From assembly GCA_030739975.1 (NCBI GenBank), contig JASLYC010000089.1, positions 1-37,447 of the forward strand: a stretch of 37,447 nucleotides of DNA, written 5' to 3'. Of the stretch, positions 25,734 to 34,761 are shown piece by piece. The stretch is from Gammaproteobacteria bacterium. GTDB taxonomy: Bacteria; Pseudomonadota; Gammaproteobacteria; PS1; Pseudothioglobaceae. The notes beneath the pieces are model-generated. The model did no database searches, was not told where the DNA came from, and worked only from the letters and a program-made list of their open reading frames with translations. A program made the position numbers and the translations under genes. Each line of letters begins with the position of its first letter. Within the stretch, counting starts at the first letter, position 1.

Positions 25734-27433
25734 GACATATTTCTAGAAAAGCTTATACAGAGATGTATGGGCCAACAGTTGAAGATAAGGTAAGGCTAGG
25801 TGACACCGAATTATTTATTAAAGTTGAGAAAGACTTTACCACTTATGGAGAAGAAGTTAAATTTGGAGGAGGTAAGGTTATACGTGATGGTATGGGCCAA
25901 AGTCAACTTTGCAGCAAAGATGTAGCTGATTTAGTCATTACAAACGCTCTAATCCTTGATCATTGGGGAATTGTTAAAGCTGATATTGGAATTAAAGATG
26001 GGCGTATTTCTGGTATTGGGAAGGCTGGAAATCCTGACGTACAGCCAAATGTTGATATTGCTATTGGTGCTGGCACTGAAGTTGTAGCATCAGAAGGACA
26101 AATTGTTACCGCTGGCGGCATAGATGCACATATTCATTTTATTTGCCCGCAACAGATAGATGATGCATTAATGTCAGGTATTACTACTATGTTAGGTGGC
26201 GGTACTGGGCCTTCTGCTGGAACCAATGCAACCACATGCACGCCAGGACCCTGGAATATTTATAGAATGTTAGAGGCTGCTGAAGACTTGCCAATGAACT
26301 TAGGATATATGGGTAAAGGCAATGCATCATTACCTGAGCCATTAACAGAGCAAGTTCTAGCAGGTGCTATGGGCTTAAAATTACATGAGGATTGGGGAAC
26401 AACACCAGCAGCGATTGACAATTGCCTATCAGTTGCGGAGAATTATGATGTCCAAGTAGCTATACATACAGATACCTTGAATGAGTCTGGCTTTGTTGAA
26501 GACACTATAGCTGCACTGAAAGGAAGAGCGATACACACTTACCATACAGAGGGTGCTGGCGGCGGCCATGCTCCAGATATTATTAGGGCTTGTGGCTATA
26601 GTAACGTTCTACCATCTTCTACCAATCCAACGCGTCCTTATACTGTAAATACTGTAGATGAGCATTTAGATATGTTGATGGTATGTCATCATCTAGACCC
26701 ATCAATAGCGGAAGATATTTCATTCGCAGAATCTCGCATTCGAAGAGAAACGATTGCAGCTGAAGATATTTTGCATGATCTAGGCGCATTTTCTATGATT
26801 TCATCAGACTCTCAAGCGATGGGCAGAGTTGGAGAGGTTATTACAAGAACCTGGCAGACTGCTAATAAAATGAAAATTCAAAGAGGTTTGTTGGAAGGAG
26901 ATAGCTCAAACGACGACAATAATAGAGCGAAAAGATACATCGCTAAATACACAATCAATCCTGCTATTACTCACGGAATATCACATGAAGTTGGATCTAT
27001 TGAGATTGGTAAATTAGCAGATTTAGTGTTATGGAAGCCAAAATTTTTTGGGGCAAAACCTGGTTTAATTATCAAGGGCGGCATGATTGTAGCAGCGCCT
27101 ATGGGAGACCCAAATGCTTCAATACCTACACCACAACCTGTGCACTACAGAAAGATGTTTGGCGCTTTGGGAGCAGCTAGATTTAATACTAGTATGACAT
27201 TCTTATCTCAAGCTAGTGTTAATAACGGTATTGTTGATATGCTTGGACTTAAGTCTCTAGTTGGGGTTGTAAAATCTTGTAGATCAGTTACGAAATCATC
27301 AATGATTCATAATGACTATCAACCAAATATTGAGATTGATTCACAAACCTATGAGGTTAAAGCTGATGGTGTTTTACTAACCTGTGAGCCAGCTAGTGAG
27401 GTTGCTTTGGCGCAAAGGTATTTCTTGTTCTAG
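25730..27433 (+). CDS. ureC: Urease alpha (catalytic) subunit
   Basis: UreC carries the binuclear nickel site that hydrolyses urea to ammonia and carbamate. The 567-residue protein keeps the ligands at positions matching Klebsiella numbering: His134 and His136 in DAHIHF, the carbamylated Lys217 in GLKLHEDWG, and His219. Further on come [10 protein letters not shown] and [15 protein letters not shown], then the flap VCHHLD with Cys319 and His320, and the [12 protein letters not shown] segment near 360. All catalytic residues I can place are intact. The start overlaps ureAB by four bases and ureE begins three bases after the stop. Confidence 0.97.
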   Translation: MRHISRKAYTEMYGPTVEDKVRLGDTELFIKVEKDFTTYGEEVKFGGGKVIRDGMGQSQLCSKDVADLVITNALILDHWGIVKADIGIKDGRISGIGKAGNPDVQPNVDIAIGAGTEVVASEGQIVTAGGIDAHIHFICPQQIDDALMSGITTMLGGGTGPSAGTNATTCTPGPWNIYRMLEAAEDLPMNLGYMGKGNASLPEPLTEQVLAGAMGLKLHEDWGTTPAAIDNCLSVAENYDVQVAIHTDTLNESGFVEDTIAALKGRAIHTYHTEGAGGGHAPDIIRACGYSNVLPSSTNPTRPYTVNTVDEHLDMLMVCHHLDPSIAEDISFAESRIRRETIAAEDILHDLGAFSMISSDSQAMGRVGEVITRTWQTANKMKIQRGLLEGDSSNDDNNRAKRYIAKYTINPAITHGISHEVGSIEIGKLADLVLWKPKFFGAKPGLIIKGGMIVAAPMGDPNASIPTPQPVHYRKMFGALGAARFNTSMTFLSQASVNNGIVDMLGLKSLVGVVKSCRSVTKSSMIHNDYQPNIEIDSQTYEVKADGVLLTCEPASEVALAQRYFLF

Positions 27434-27435
27434 TT

Positions 27436-27891
27436 GTGAGAGAGTTTGTTGAAAAAATTAATTCTTCTCAAAATATTGATGGTTCAGTCACGTTAGATTT
27501 ACAGCAAAGAGTTAAGAGCAGATTAAAAACATGTTCAGATAGTGGCGAGAAAATAGGTATTTTTATGGAGCGTGGAAATGTACTTGAACATGGCGATTTA
27601 ATTATAGATAAAGACGGTTATGTTCTTAAAGTAGTTGCCGCACTGGAAACCATTTCTTCAATATATTCTGATGACCCATTATTATTAGCTCGAGCATGTT
27701 ATCACTTGGGAAATCGCCATGTAGAGTTACAGATTAAGGAGACAAGTGTTCACTATATACACGACCATGTTCTTGATAAGATGATTCAAAGTTTTGGATT
27801 AGATGTAATTATTGAATCATTACCTTTTCAACCAGAAAAGGGTGCTTACAATTCTCATGGCACAACTAAATTACATAGTCATGAGCATTAG
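27436..27891 (+). CDS. ureE: Urease nickel metallochaperone UreE
   Basis: UreE collects Ni2+ and passes it to UreG. The 151-residue protein has the N-terminal peptide-binding domain (ending near GDLIIDKDGYVLKVVA) and the metal-binding domain LARACYHLGNRHVELQI near residue 93, which includes the conserved His at the dimer interface. The C-terminal tail is short, KLHSHEH, with three His rather than the long His-rich tail of Klebsiella. The start is GTG at 27436, three bases after ureC. The gene overlaps the preferred ureF start by 11 bases. Confidence 0.92.
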   Translation: MREFVEKINSSQNIDGSVTLDLQQRVKSRLKTCSDSGEKIGIFMERGNVLEHGDLIIDKDGYVLKVVAALETISSIYSDDPLLLARACYHLGNRHVELQIKETSVHYIHDHVLDKMIQSFGLDVIIESLPFQPEKGAYNSHGTTKLHSHEH

Positions 27892-28558
27892 CGAACTAGG
27901 CCTTTTAAGATTAATGAATTTAATGAGCCCGACCTTACCAATTGGCGGGTTTACTTATTCACAAGGGGTTGAGAAAGCTATTGAAATTGATTGGGTCTCA
28001 GACTTTGATACTGCACAACAGTGGCTTAACAGCCAACTGCTTTCAGGGTTAATTTATACTGATCTTCCAATTTTAATTAGACTATATAAATCAATATCAT
28101 TGGGAGATAAGGACAAAGCAAAAGAATGGAGCGATATTTTATTAGCTTGTCGAGAAACCAGTGAATTAAGGCAAGAGGAAATTAATCGCGGTAGGTCATT
28201 AACTAAGGTTATCGAAAGTATTGAAAAATCAGCAATTAAAGGGTGGGATGAGGTAACTAACACTAATCATTTGGCTGGTTATGCTTTAATTTGCAATTTA
28301 TGGCAAATACCGATTAATGAACTACTTTTGGGGTACTCCTGGTCATGGCTTGAAAATCAGATTTCAGCTATAGTGAAAATCATTCCTCTCGGCCAAACTC
28401 AAGGGCAACAGTTGCTCCATCTATTAGTCAAACAAGTTCCTGAAGCTATTGTTAAATCTAAAGAAGTTTCTTTGGATGAAATTGGAAGGTCTCAGCCTGC
28501 ATTTTCTATTGCTAGTAGTTTGCATGAGACTCAATACACACGAATTTTTAGATCATAA
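27881..28558 (+). CDS. ureF: Urease accessory protein UreF
   Basis: UreF links UreD and UreG in the urease activation complex and is thought to gate GTP hydrolysis. The 225-residue protein from ATG 27881 opens [31 protein letters not shown], of which [16 protein letters not shown] is the conserved core. It carries [11 protein letters not shown] near residue 90, [11 protein letters not shown] near 172 and a [21 protein letters not shown] tail (family ending). The frame stays open upstream to 27812, but those residues do not resemble UreF and lie inside ureE, so I chose the internal ATG. It overlaps ureE by 11 bases and lies 11 bases before ureG. Confidence 0.92.
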   Translation: MSISELGLLRLMNLMSPTLPIGGFTYSQGVEKAIEIDWVSDFDTAQQWLNSQLLSGLIYTDLPILIRLYKSISLGDKDKAKEWSDILLACRETSELRQEEINRGRSLTKVIESIEKSAIKGWDEVTNTNHLAGYALICNLWQIPINELLLGYSWSWLENQISAIVKIIPLGQTQGQQLLHLLVKQVPEAIVKSKEVSLDEIGRSQPAFSIASSLHETQYTRIFRS

Positions 28559-28569
28559 AAAGGAAAAAT

Positions 28570-29184
28570 ATGAAAAACAAGCAACCATTAAGAGTAGGTG
28601 TTGGCGGACCAGTAGGCTCTGGAAAGACAGCTTTGTTAGATGTTCTTTGTAAGTCAATGCGTGACAACTATGAGATTGCAGTTGTTACTAACGATATTTA
28701 TACTCAAGAAGATGCAAAATTTCTTACTGCAAGTAACGCGTTAGAATCACAACGCATCATAGGTGTAGAAACAGGCGGTTGTCCTCATACGGCTATTCGA
28801 GAGGATGCTTCAATGAATTTGTCCGCAATCGAAGACTTAATTCATAGATTCGAAGATTTGGATGTAATTTTTATTGAAAGTGGTGGCGATAATCTCTCCG
28901 CAACATTCAGTCCAGAGTTAGCTGATATTACTATTTATGTAATTGATGTAGCAGAGGGTGAAAAAATTCCGCGAAAGGGCGGCCCAGGAATTACTCGCTC
29001 AGATTTATTAGTTATTAATAAAATTGATCTTGCACCTTATGTTGGCGCTTCATTAGAGGTCATGGAGAGTGACACAAAAAGAATGAGAGGTGACAAGCCA
29101 TTTGTATTTACAAATTTAAAGAAACATATTGGTAAAGAAAAGATAATAGATTTTATTGTTTCAGAAGGTATGCTACAGTCATAA
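28570..29184 (+). CDS. ureG: Urease accessory GTPase UreG
   Basis: UreG is the SIMIBI-class GTPase that couples GTP hydrolysis to nickel delivery. The 204-residue protein has the P-loop [13 protein letters not shown] (about residues 8-20), [15 protein letters not shown] near 38 and the invariant metal motif [17 protein letters not shown] (Cys and His of CPH) near 66-80. The metal/switch stretch [17 protein letters not shown] follows, then the base-recognition motif [13 protein letters not shown]. All expected motifs are intact. An AAGGAAAA precedes the ATG. It is the last gene of the urt-ure cluster; the next gene is convergent, 28 bases away, with no clear terminator between them. Confidence 0.96.
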   Translation: MKNKQPLRVGVGGPVGSGKTALLDVLCKSMRDNYEIAVVTNDIYTQEDAKFLTASNALESQRIIGVETGGCPHTAIREDASMNLSAIEDLIHRFEDLDVIFIESGGDNLSATFSPELADITIYVIDVAEGEKIPRKGGPGITRSDLLVINKIDLAPYVGASLEVMESDTKRMRGDKPFVFTNLKKHIGKEKIIDFIVSEGMLQS

Positions 29185-29212
29185 AAATGACAACATTATA
29201 TTTCTTTTAGGT

Positions 29213-30592
29213 CTAATTTAAAAGGCTGGCGGTATCAATGCCGTTATTTTCTAACCAAATTCTGAACTCTTCTTTAATACTGTTCAAAATCTTTTGGCTA
29301 TCTGCCTCAAATCTAAGTACTAGGCAGGGTGTTGTGTTGGATGGGCGAACTAGACCCCAGCCATTTTCATAATCAACTCTTACACCATCAATTGTTGTTA
29401 TCTTTGCACCAGAGAAATTAATATTTGAGTGGAGCTTGTTCATAGCATCAAACTGTTGACCCTGCTCATCAAAGTTAATATTGATTTCAGGTGTATTTAT
29501 ATTGTTAGGTAAGTCTGCAAAAACTTGTTCGCAAGTTTGGCCGGTTTTCGACAATATTTCTAATAACCTTGCACCGGTATATATTGCATCATCAAAACCA
29601 TACCAACGCTCATTAAAGAATATATGTCCACTCATTTCTCCACCTAGAGCAGCACCAGTTTCCTTGATTTTAGATTTAATAAAACTATGCCCAGTACGAG
29701 ACATAATTGGCTCGCCACAATTAGCGACAATGTCTTTTTTTAATAGTGAAGTGCACTTAACATCAAAAACAATTTTAGCGCCTTTATTGCGTTTAAGAAT
29801 GTCTCTAGAATATAGCATCATCTGTCTATCGGCCCATATTACGTTACCTTTATTGTCGACTAGACCCAGCCTATCACCATCTCCATCAAAAGCAAATCCC
29901 ATATCTGCATTGCTATTTTTTACCTCATCTATGACGTCCTTTAAGTTTTCTAATTTAGAAGGGTCTGGATGGTGATTTGGGAAATTTCCATCTATTAAAC
30001 AAAACAATTTAGTTACTCTTGCTCCGAGTTTTTCAAAAAGTTTAGGGGCAACTTTACCTGCAACACCATTACCGCAATCAACCACTATATGCATCTCTTT
30101 ATCAAGACTAATGTCTGACAATATCCTGCCAATATAGTCGTCCTCGATATCAGCTTTTGTGGAAGTACCAGAACCATAGCAGAACTCAGCTTTATTAATT
30201 CTTCTATAAATATCTTGAATTCTCTCTCCAGAAAGAGTCTCTCCAGCAATCATTATTTTTAGGCCGTTATATTCAGGAGGATTGTGGGAGCCAGTTATCA
30301 TTACACCAGAAGTGGCTGACTTAGTATAAGTGCTATAGTAAACCAGTGGGGTAGGAACCATACCTATGTCGACAACATGACAGCCACTTTGTTTAAGGCC
30401 ACTTATTAGTGATTCCATCAATTCAAATCCACTAAGTCTCCCATCACGACCTACAACAATACCTCTTTCGCCTTTTTCAATCGATTCGCTGCCAATAGCT
30501 AGCCCTATTAATTTAACATTTTCAGGGGTTAATTCGTGTTCAACAATACCACGAATGTCGTAAGCTTTAAATATTGATTGAGAAATAGTCAT
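29213..30592 (-). CDS. algC: Phosphomannomutase/phosphoglucomutase
   Basis: This alpha-D-phosphohexomutase interconverts sugar 1- and 6-phosphates for LPS or polysaccharide precursors. The 459-residue protein begins FKAYDIRGIVEHELTPENVK. The phosphoserine Ser102 is in MITGSHNPPEYNG, the Mg-binding loop FAFDGDGDRLG is near residue 240, and the sugar-binding GEMSGHIFF near 317. The phosphate-binding domain with VRPSNTTPCLVLRFEA is near 425. The bifunctional AlgC type is favoured by length and wording over GlmM, which has MSGxxI and a different serine loop. It is transcribed toward ureG. Upstream, 71 AT-rich bases separate it from the divergent RseC-like gene. Confidence 0.9.
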   Translation of the reverse strand: MTISQSIFKAYDIRGIVEHELTPENVKLIGLAIGSESIEKGERGIVVGRDGRLSGFELMESLISGLKQSGCHVVDIGMVPTPLVYYSTYTKSATSGVMITGSHNPPEYNGLKIMIAGETLSGERIQDIYRRINKAEFCYGSGTSTKADIEDDYIGRILSDISLDKEMHIVVDCGNGVAGKVAPKLFEKLGARVTKLFCLIDGNFPNHHPDPSKLENLKDVIDEVKNSNADMGFAFDGDGDRLGLVDNKGNVIWADRQMMLYSRDILKRNKGAKIVFDVKCTSLLKKDIVANCGEPIMSRTGHSFIKSKIKETGAALGGEMSGHIFFNERWYGFDDAIYTGARLLEILSKTGQTCEQVFADLPNNINTPEININFDEQGQQFDAMNKLHSNINFSGAKITTIDGVRVDYENGWGLVRPSNTTPCLVLRFEADSQKILNSIKEEFRIWLENNGIDTASLLN

Positions 30593-30663
30593 AGTTTTAT
30601 ATATAGCACAATATAAAATAAGAGATGATAGATAGAGATATATTTTATATATAAAGAAAACAA

Positions 30664-31038
30664 ATGAAAGAAAAGTTTGAAGTAATTAATGTCAATAGTG
30701 AAACTATGACATTAAAGATAAATAGATCTGATACTTGCCATAGCTGCAGTGCTAAAGGTGGATGTGGCACTGGAATATTGACAAGCTACTTTGATAAATA
30801 TTCGGTATTTGAAAGACCTTCAAAAGATAATGTTTTAGTAGGCGATTTTGTTACCTTGGAGATTCCTTCAAGAGAGATATTTTTTCGTGCCTTTGTACTT
30901 TATATTTTGCCGTTAATTATGCTATTCTTCGGGGGTTATTTAGGATTGCTATTATTTCCTTTTAATGAGGTTTTGCAAATATTATTTGGATTTTTTGGTT
31001 TTATCTCTACACTATTATTGGTAAAGCTATACTATTAG
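30664..31038 (+). CDS. rseC: RseC/MucC-family membrane protein
   Basis: RseC family proteins are inner-membrane proteins connected with sigma-E control (RseC/MucC), SoxR reduction and, in Rhodobacter, electron transfer. The 124-residue protein has the cysteine-rich N-terminal motif CHSCSAKGGCGTG (Cys25, Cys28, Cys34; a fourth Cys found in some members is not seen). A short soluble linker follows, with the family phrase VGDFVTLEIPSREIFFRAFVLYILPLI. Two membrane helices (about 77-98 and 102-121) complete it. It stands alone, without rpoE, rseA or rseB beside it. A Shine-Dalgarno is weak (AAGAAAAC). Confidence 0.8.
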   Translation: MKEKFEVINVNSETMTLKINRSDTCHSCSAKGGCGTGILTSYFDKYSVFERPSKDNVLVGDFVTLEIPSREIFFRAFVLYILPLIMLFFGGYLGLLLFPFNEVLQILFGFFGFISTLLLVKLYY

Positions 31039-31054
31039 TAAGGGAGAGATTTAA

Positions 31055-31165
31055 ATGAGGTTTGGTGTTTTAGGTGAGGCCAAAATAGCCAGACTTAATC
31101 ATAATCATCATCAAGATACCTCGCTCCTACATCAAACGAACATGCCGCTCTATGGCGACACCTAG
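31055..31165 (+). pseudogene. Possible remnant of a Gfo/Idh/MocA oxidoreductase start
   Basis: A 36-codon frame has an excellent Shine-Dalgarno (GGGAGAG, 31042-31048) and begins MRFGVLGEAKIARL, which resembles the NAD(P)-binding start (GxxGxxxIA) of Gfo/Idh/MocA oxidoreductases. After residue 14 the resemblance ends and the frame runs NHNHHQDTS to a stop. I read it as the 5' stub of a gene lost by deletion or insertion, at the border to the accessory genes that follow. A short functional peptide cannot be excluded. Confidence 0.35.
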
Positions 31166-31185
31166 CATATTTTCTTATCAACTAT

Positions 31186-32493
31186 TTAATCAGCAGAAGA
31201 CTCAATATAGTGATATTTAAATCCTAAAGTAACTCCTCGTACTATATAAAATATAATCATCGCGGCCCAGAGTCCATGGTTGCCAAAGCTAGGCAAAAGT
31301 ACAACTAAGGCGACCAAGTAAATACTAAAAGAGACAAACATCATATTACGCATGTCGCCCGTTCTCGTAGCACCTATGAAAACTCCATCTAGCATCCAAG
31401 CGGCAACACCCACTAATGGAACAATAACTATCCATGGCAAATACTCATAACAAACCATGCGAACATCCTGAGCTGTGGTCATAGTATGAATAAACAAATC
31501 ACCAAAGACAAAAAAGCTTGCAGCCATTAGGATAACTAAGACTACACCCCATTGACTGGTTATAACTACTGATTTGCGTAAAAGGCCTCTATTTTTTGCC
31601 CCTAATGCTTGACCAACTAAAGTCTCTGCAGCAAGCGCAAAACCATCAAGAGCATAGGTTGTTATATTTATTAATTGAAGTAGCACTTGGTTTGCCGCCA
31701 AGATAGCATCATCAAAACTTGATCCTAAAAACATAAAGATGACAATTCCTGCCTCTAACAAAAATGATCTGATCATAATGTCGCGATTAACCGTAGCCAT
31801 GCGCCATAATCGTACGCTGTCAAATATTTGAATCCAGTTTTTCCAATCAATCTCATTAAAGCCATCACGCACTATCCAAAGGCCTAGAACGAGTCCTGAC
31901 CATTCTGCAATCAATGTTGCTATAGCGACACCTTCGACTCCCCAGCCAAGCTGTAAAACAAAGAAAAAGTCCAAAACTATATTTACACCGTTCATACATA
32001 ACTGAAGCAATAAAACAGCACGAGTTCTTTCCTTGGCAATTAACCAACCAGTAATGCCAAGAATAGCAATGGCAGCAGGGGCACTATGAATTCTAATTTG
32101 TAAATAATTTCTAGCCAAAGTTTCTACTTCTATAGAAGCAGGTGCTAACTGGAAGGCTCCCCATAAAAAGGGTAGTTGGACTGCGATAAAAAAAACGCCT
32201 ATCGCAAAGCCAATGATTAATGCGCGTATTAATAGTGCAGAAGTTTCTGTCCTATCACCTGCACCAATGGCTTGAGCTGTAAGGCCAGTTGTACCCATTC
32301 GCAAAAAGCCAAATAGCCAATATATTGCTGAGATAATAATTGCGCCAATACCAACGGCCCCAATTGGCACGGCTTGACCCAATTGTCCGATGACAGCGGT
32401 ATCAACAACTCCCAAAATTGGTATCGTTGCATTAGATACTACAATTGGAATAGCAATACTTAAAACTCTCTTATGACTTAGCTTTGGTTGCAT
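31186..32493 (-). CDS. MATE-family efflux transporter (DinF-like)
   Basis: The 435-residue protein is a multidrug-and-toxin-extrusion antiporter with about twelve hydrophobic helices in two similar halves. Conserved wording includes LSIAIPIVVSNATIPILGVVDTAVIGQL at the start (key part SNATIPILGVVDTAVIG), FLRMGTTGLTAQAIGAGDR near 63, and in the second half ALDGFALAAETLVGQALGAKNR near 285. The short length and the VVDTAVIG-QLG opening suit the DinF subgroup. Substrate unknown. It is on the minus strand, 15 bases after a LysR regulator that may control it. Arginine codons include many CGN triplets, unlike most genes left of 31 kb. Confidence 0.9.
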   Translation of the reverse strand: MQPKLSHKRVLSIAIPIVVSNATIPILGVVDTAVIGQLGQAVPIGAVGIGAIIISAIYWLFGFLRMGTTGLTAQAIGAGDRTETSALLIRALIIGFAIGVFFIAVQLPFLWGAFQLAPASIEVETLARNYLQIRIHSAPAAIAILGITGWLIAKERTRAVLLLQLCMNGVNIVLDFFFVLQLGWGVEGVAIATLIAEWSGLVLGLWIVRDGFNEIDWKNWIQIFDSVRLWRMATVNRDIMIRSFLLEAGIVIFMFLGSSFDDAILAANQVLLQLINITTYALDGFALAAETLVGQALGAKNRGLLRKSVVITSQWGVVLVILMAASFFVFGDLFIHTMTTAQDVRMVCYEYLPWIVIVPLVGVAAWMLDGVFIGATRTGDMRNMMFVSFSIYLVALVVLLPSFGNHGLWAAMIIFYIVRGVTLGFKYHYIESSAD

Positions 32494-32508
32494 TATTGCC
32501 AGAATATT

Positions 32509-33402
32509 TTAAGTATTGGGGATAAAATCAAGTAGTCGTTCTCTAAGTAATTTCAAAAATTCTTCTGCAAGCAATGAGCGCGGATGTCCAGATGGGTAAA
32601 GGATACCAATTTTAAAATAAATGTCTGGTAAAAATGGTCGAGTTTTGAGCCCATGGCTATCATACTTCAAAGTAAAAGGATCCAGAATAGCGACTCCAGT
32701 ACCTTTCTGAGTCAGTCTTGCTGCTGAGAGAAATAGTTGAGTTTCAACTCGAACTTTCCACCTTGCTCCTGCATCTGCAAATGCTTGGCGGGTTTGATGG
32801 TGAGTCATGTGATCGGCATTAAGTGAGATAAAGGGTTCATTGTCAAGCTCTTTTGGTGTTAAGGTTTCGTGTTTAAGAAGTGAGTGACCCTCAGGAAGAA
32901 CGCAAACGCATTTAAAGTTAAATTCTTCAGACTCGATGCCTGAATGTATCAAGGGCAATTCGGCAATCCCAATATCGTACAAATCTGACGAAATCCACCT
33001 TTGAATCTTTAACGACGGTTGTATCTGCAGGTTAACTGAAATATCATCTCTATCAGCTAAAAATTCAGAAACAACATCGGGCATAAATGTAGCACCGTAC
33101 ACACCAGGCATAGAAGCTATCCGTAAACTGCCCGATTTGTGATCGCGGATATTATGAGCTGACTGTGAAACTTTTTCAAATCCCAACAATGCCTCGGAAA
33201 CATTTTCATAGATATGATGTGCATCAGGAGTAGGAATCAATCGCCCTTTGCGACGCTCAAATAACTTAAACCCAAAATGTTGTTCGAGACTTAATATTAG
33301 GTTGCTGACTGCAGGTTGAGAGATATGAATTCGCTCGGCTGCCTGGGATACGCTTCCAGTTAACATTACCATGCGAAATGCGAGCATTTGTTTGTATTTC
33401 AT
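32509..33402 (-). CDS. LysR-family transcriptional regulator
   Basis: The 297-residue protein has the LysR winged helix-turn-helix at residues 1-60, with MLTGSVSQAAERIHISQPAVSNLILSLEQHFGFKLFERRKGRLIPT (core SQAAERIHISQPAVSNLI). The periplasmic-binding-like effector domain follows from about 90 (LRIASMPGVYGATFMPDVVSEFL). LysR regulators are usually activated by a small ligand and often control a divergent gene. The divergent gene here is an ABC binding protein, and a T-N11-A type palindrome lies between them at 33504-33522, so this is the likely regulator of the ABC importer and perhaps of MATE. The effector is unknown. Confidence 0.92.
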   Translation of the reverse strand: MKYKQMLAFRMVMLTGSVSQAAERIHISQPAVSNLILSLEQHFGFKLFERRKGRLIPTPDAHHIYENVSEALLGFEKVSQSAHNIRDHKSGSLRIASMPGVYGATFMPDVVSEFLADRDDISVNLQIQPSLKIQRWISSDLYDIGIAELPLIHSGIESEEFNFKCVCVLPEGHSLLKHETLTPKELDNEPFISLNADHMTHHQTRQAFADAGARWKVRVETQLFLSAARLTQKGTGVAILDPFTLKYDSHGLKTRPFLPDIYFKIGILYPSGHPRSLLAEEFLKLLRERLLDFIPNT

Positions 33403-33503
33403 GGCATTAATAGATCATAATAATTGAGCTTCTCAATAAACTGATTTCATTGGTTAAAACCGATAAGAAAATATGTTTTACAAGCCAAGGTTTATTTTTT
33501 ATA

Positions 33504-33522
33504 GTATAACAAATGGTTATAC
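33504..33522. promoter_or_regulatory. Candidate LysR operator
   Basis: GTATAAC (33504-33510) and GTTATAC (33516-33522) are perfect mirror arms with a 5-base centre. The core fits the T-N11-A LysR-box pattern (TAAC-N5-GTTA). It lies about 100 bases from the lysR start and about 140 from the ABC binding-protein start. Confidence 0.6.
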
Positions 33523-33556
33523 AGTGACAAGATTTTAGTATTGTACATTATGATCT

Positions 33557-33588
33557 AATTGTAAGATAATCAAATTGTAAGATAATCA
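33557..33588. repeat. Tandem 16-bp direct repeat
   Basis: AATTGTAAGATAATCA occurs twice back to back (33557-33572, 33573-33588) with no mismatch. It lies between the LysR palindrome and the binding-protein gene. It may be a duplicated regulator site or a recent slippage duplication. Confidence 0.7.
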
Positions 33589-33633
33589 AACTTGAGTTTG
33601 GGTATTTACAAATGTATTACTTTCCAAACTCAA
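33587..33633 (+). promoter_or_regulatory. Mutually exclusive hairpins in the binding-protein leader
   Basis: TTGAGTTTGG (33592-33601) is a perfect reverse complement of 33624-33633, giving a 10-bp stem with a 22-base loop. Part of the same left arm can instead pair with CAAAC at 33587-33591. No T-run follows. The Shine-Dalgarno AGGAG (33652-33656) lies outside both stems. A regulatory role is speculative. Confidence 0.35.
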
Positions 33634-33663
33634 TTACTATGAAAATTTCACAGGAGAGTAAGA

Positions 33664-34761
33664 ATGAATAAGAACGAAAAGAAAATTGACAAATTAGATA
33701 AATCTGTCAGTCGTCGTACCTTTTTAAAGACAGCCGCGGCCGGAGCAGCGGTTGCTGCGGTTGGTTTTCCAGCAATAGTGCGCTCTGCACAAGACTTAAA
33801 AATTGTTATGCGTGATCCAGGTGGTCCATTTGCTCCAGGTTTTGCAGAGGCGTTTTACAAACCATTTTTTGAAGCAACCGGAATTGAAGCGGTTGGTGTT
33901 CAAGGTCAGCACGAACCGACTGGTTTGATACGCGCAATGGTTGAAACAGGTAATTACACTTGGAATATGTCACATCTTAGTAAGGCATCACACCAGTCTC
34001 TTGTCAATATTGGCTACCTTGAGCCAATAGCACCAAATGGCGCAGGTAAGTATCTTAGCCAAATCCCTGAAAGTTTACGTGGTGAGTACATCATGGGTAC
34101 TGATGTATATGCTTCACTAATTGCCTATCGCACAGATACGATGGGTAAGAATCCACCAAAGAACTGGAAAGATCTCTGGGATGTTAAAGGCGTGCCAGGA
34201 TTACGAGCATTGCGCAAACACCCTTTTGATACTATGGAAGCTGCACTAATGGCAGACGGAGTTGATCCTAAAGATCTATATCCGTTGGACTTCGACCGCG
34301 CTTTCAGAAGCCTTGATCGTATCAAGGATGACGTGACACTCTGGTGGACTGGTGGTGCGCAAACATCTCAGCTGCTGAAATCCGGCGAAGTCGATTGTCT
34401 GTTTACTTGGAACGGCCGTGCGCAGGTTGCAATTGATGATGGCGCACCAGTTGATTTGGTCTGGGATCAGGCGCTCTACACATTTGAGGGATGGACAATA
34501 CTCAAAGGTGCTCCAAATGCTGACGTGTGCCGCGAATTCATAGAATTCTGTGCACAAGGAGAACAACAGGCTAAATTCACAAAGCACATTGCTTATGGAC
34601 CAACAAATCCAAGTGCTTTTGCTGATATTCCTGCTTCTCGAGCCAAAGTGTTGCCAACAAATCCAGAATATCTGCCGAATATGGTTTCTGTGGATAGTGA
34701 CTTCTGGGGAGAACACAAAGAAGAGGTCGCTGAGCGTTTTAATGCTTGGTTGCTTGGCTAG
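33664..34761 (+). CDS. ABC transporter substrate-binding protein with Tat signal (polyamine-type family)
   Basis: The 365-residue protein is a periplasmic solute-binding protein of the PotD/iron-type extracellular family. The N-terminus carries a twin-arginine signal: SRRTFLK (Arg17, Arg18), a hydrophobic Ala/Gly/Val stretch and a cleavage region FPAIVRSAQ near residue 43. Tat export implies folding in the cytoplasm or an already bound ligand. Later regions fit the family: YASLIAYRTDTMGKNPPKNW, DVKGVPGLRA and GGAQTSQLLKSGEVDCLFTWNGRAQ. The ligand cannot be read out; polyamines, amino-sulfonates or other small organics are all possible. AGGAG precedes the ATG. It is divergent from the LysR gene and followed by a strong terminator. 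Confidence 0.88.
   Translation: MNKNEKKIDKLDKSVSRRTFLKTAAAGAAVAAVGFPAIVRSAQDLKIVMRDPGGPFAPGFAEAFYKPFFEATGIEAVGVQGQHEPTGLIRAMVETGNYTWNMSHLSKASHQSLVNIGYLEPIAPNGAGKYLSQIPESLRGEYIMGTDVYASLIAYRTDTMGKNPPKNWKDLWDVKGVPGLRALRKHPFDTMEAALMADGVDPKDLYPLDFDRAFRSLDRIKDDVTLWWTGGAQTSQLLKSGEVDCLFTWNGRAQVAIDDGAPVDLVWDQALYTFEGWTILKGAPNADVCREFIEFCAQGEQQAKFTKHIAYGPTNPSAFADIPASRAKVLPTNPEYLPNMVSVDSDFWGEHKEEVAERFNAWLLG

Noticed and set aside
27812-27880. Upstream in-frame start for ureF
   Set aside because: The extra 23 residues lie inside ureE and do not resemble UreF; ATG 27881 gives the usual N-terminus.
29185-29212. Terminator between ureG and the convergent mutase gene
   Set aside because: The 28-base gap holds no stem with a T-run on either strand.
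29481-29975. 164-codon open frame on + within the phosphomannomutase gene
   Set aside because: It is fully antisense to a well-supported gene and its translation shows no recognisable domain.
34276-34716. 146-codon open frame on minus within the binding-protein gene
   Set aside because: Antisense shadow of a gene with clear family motifs; no own ribosome-binding site or neighbours.
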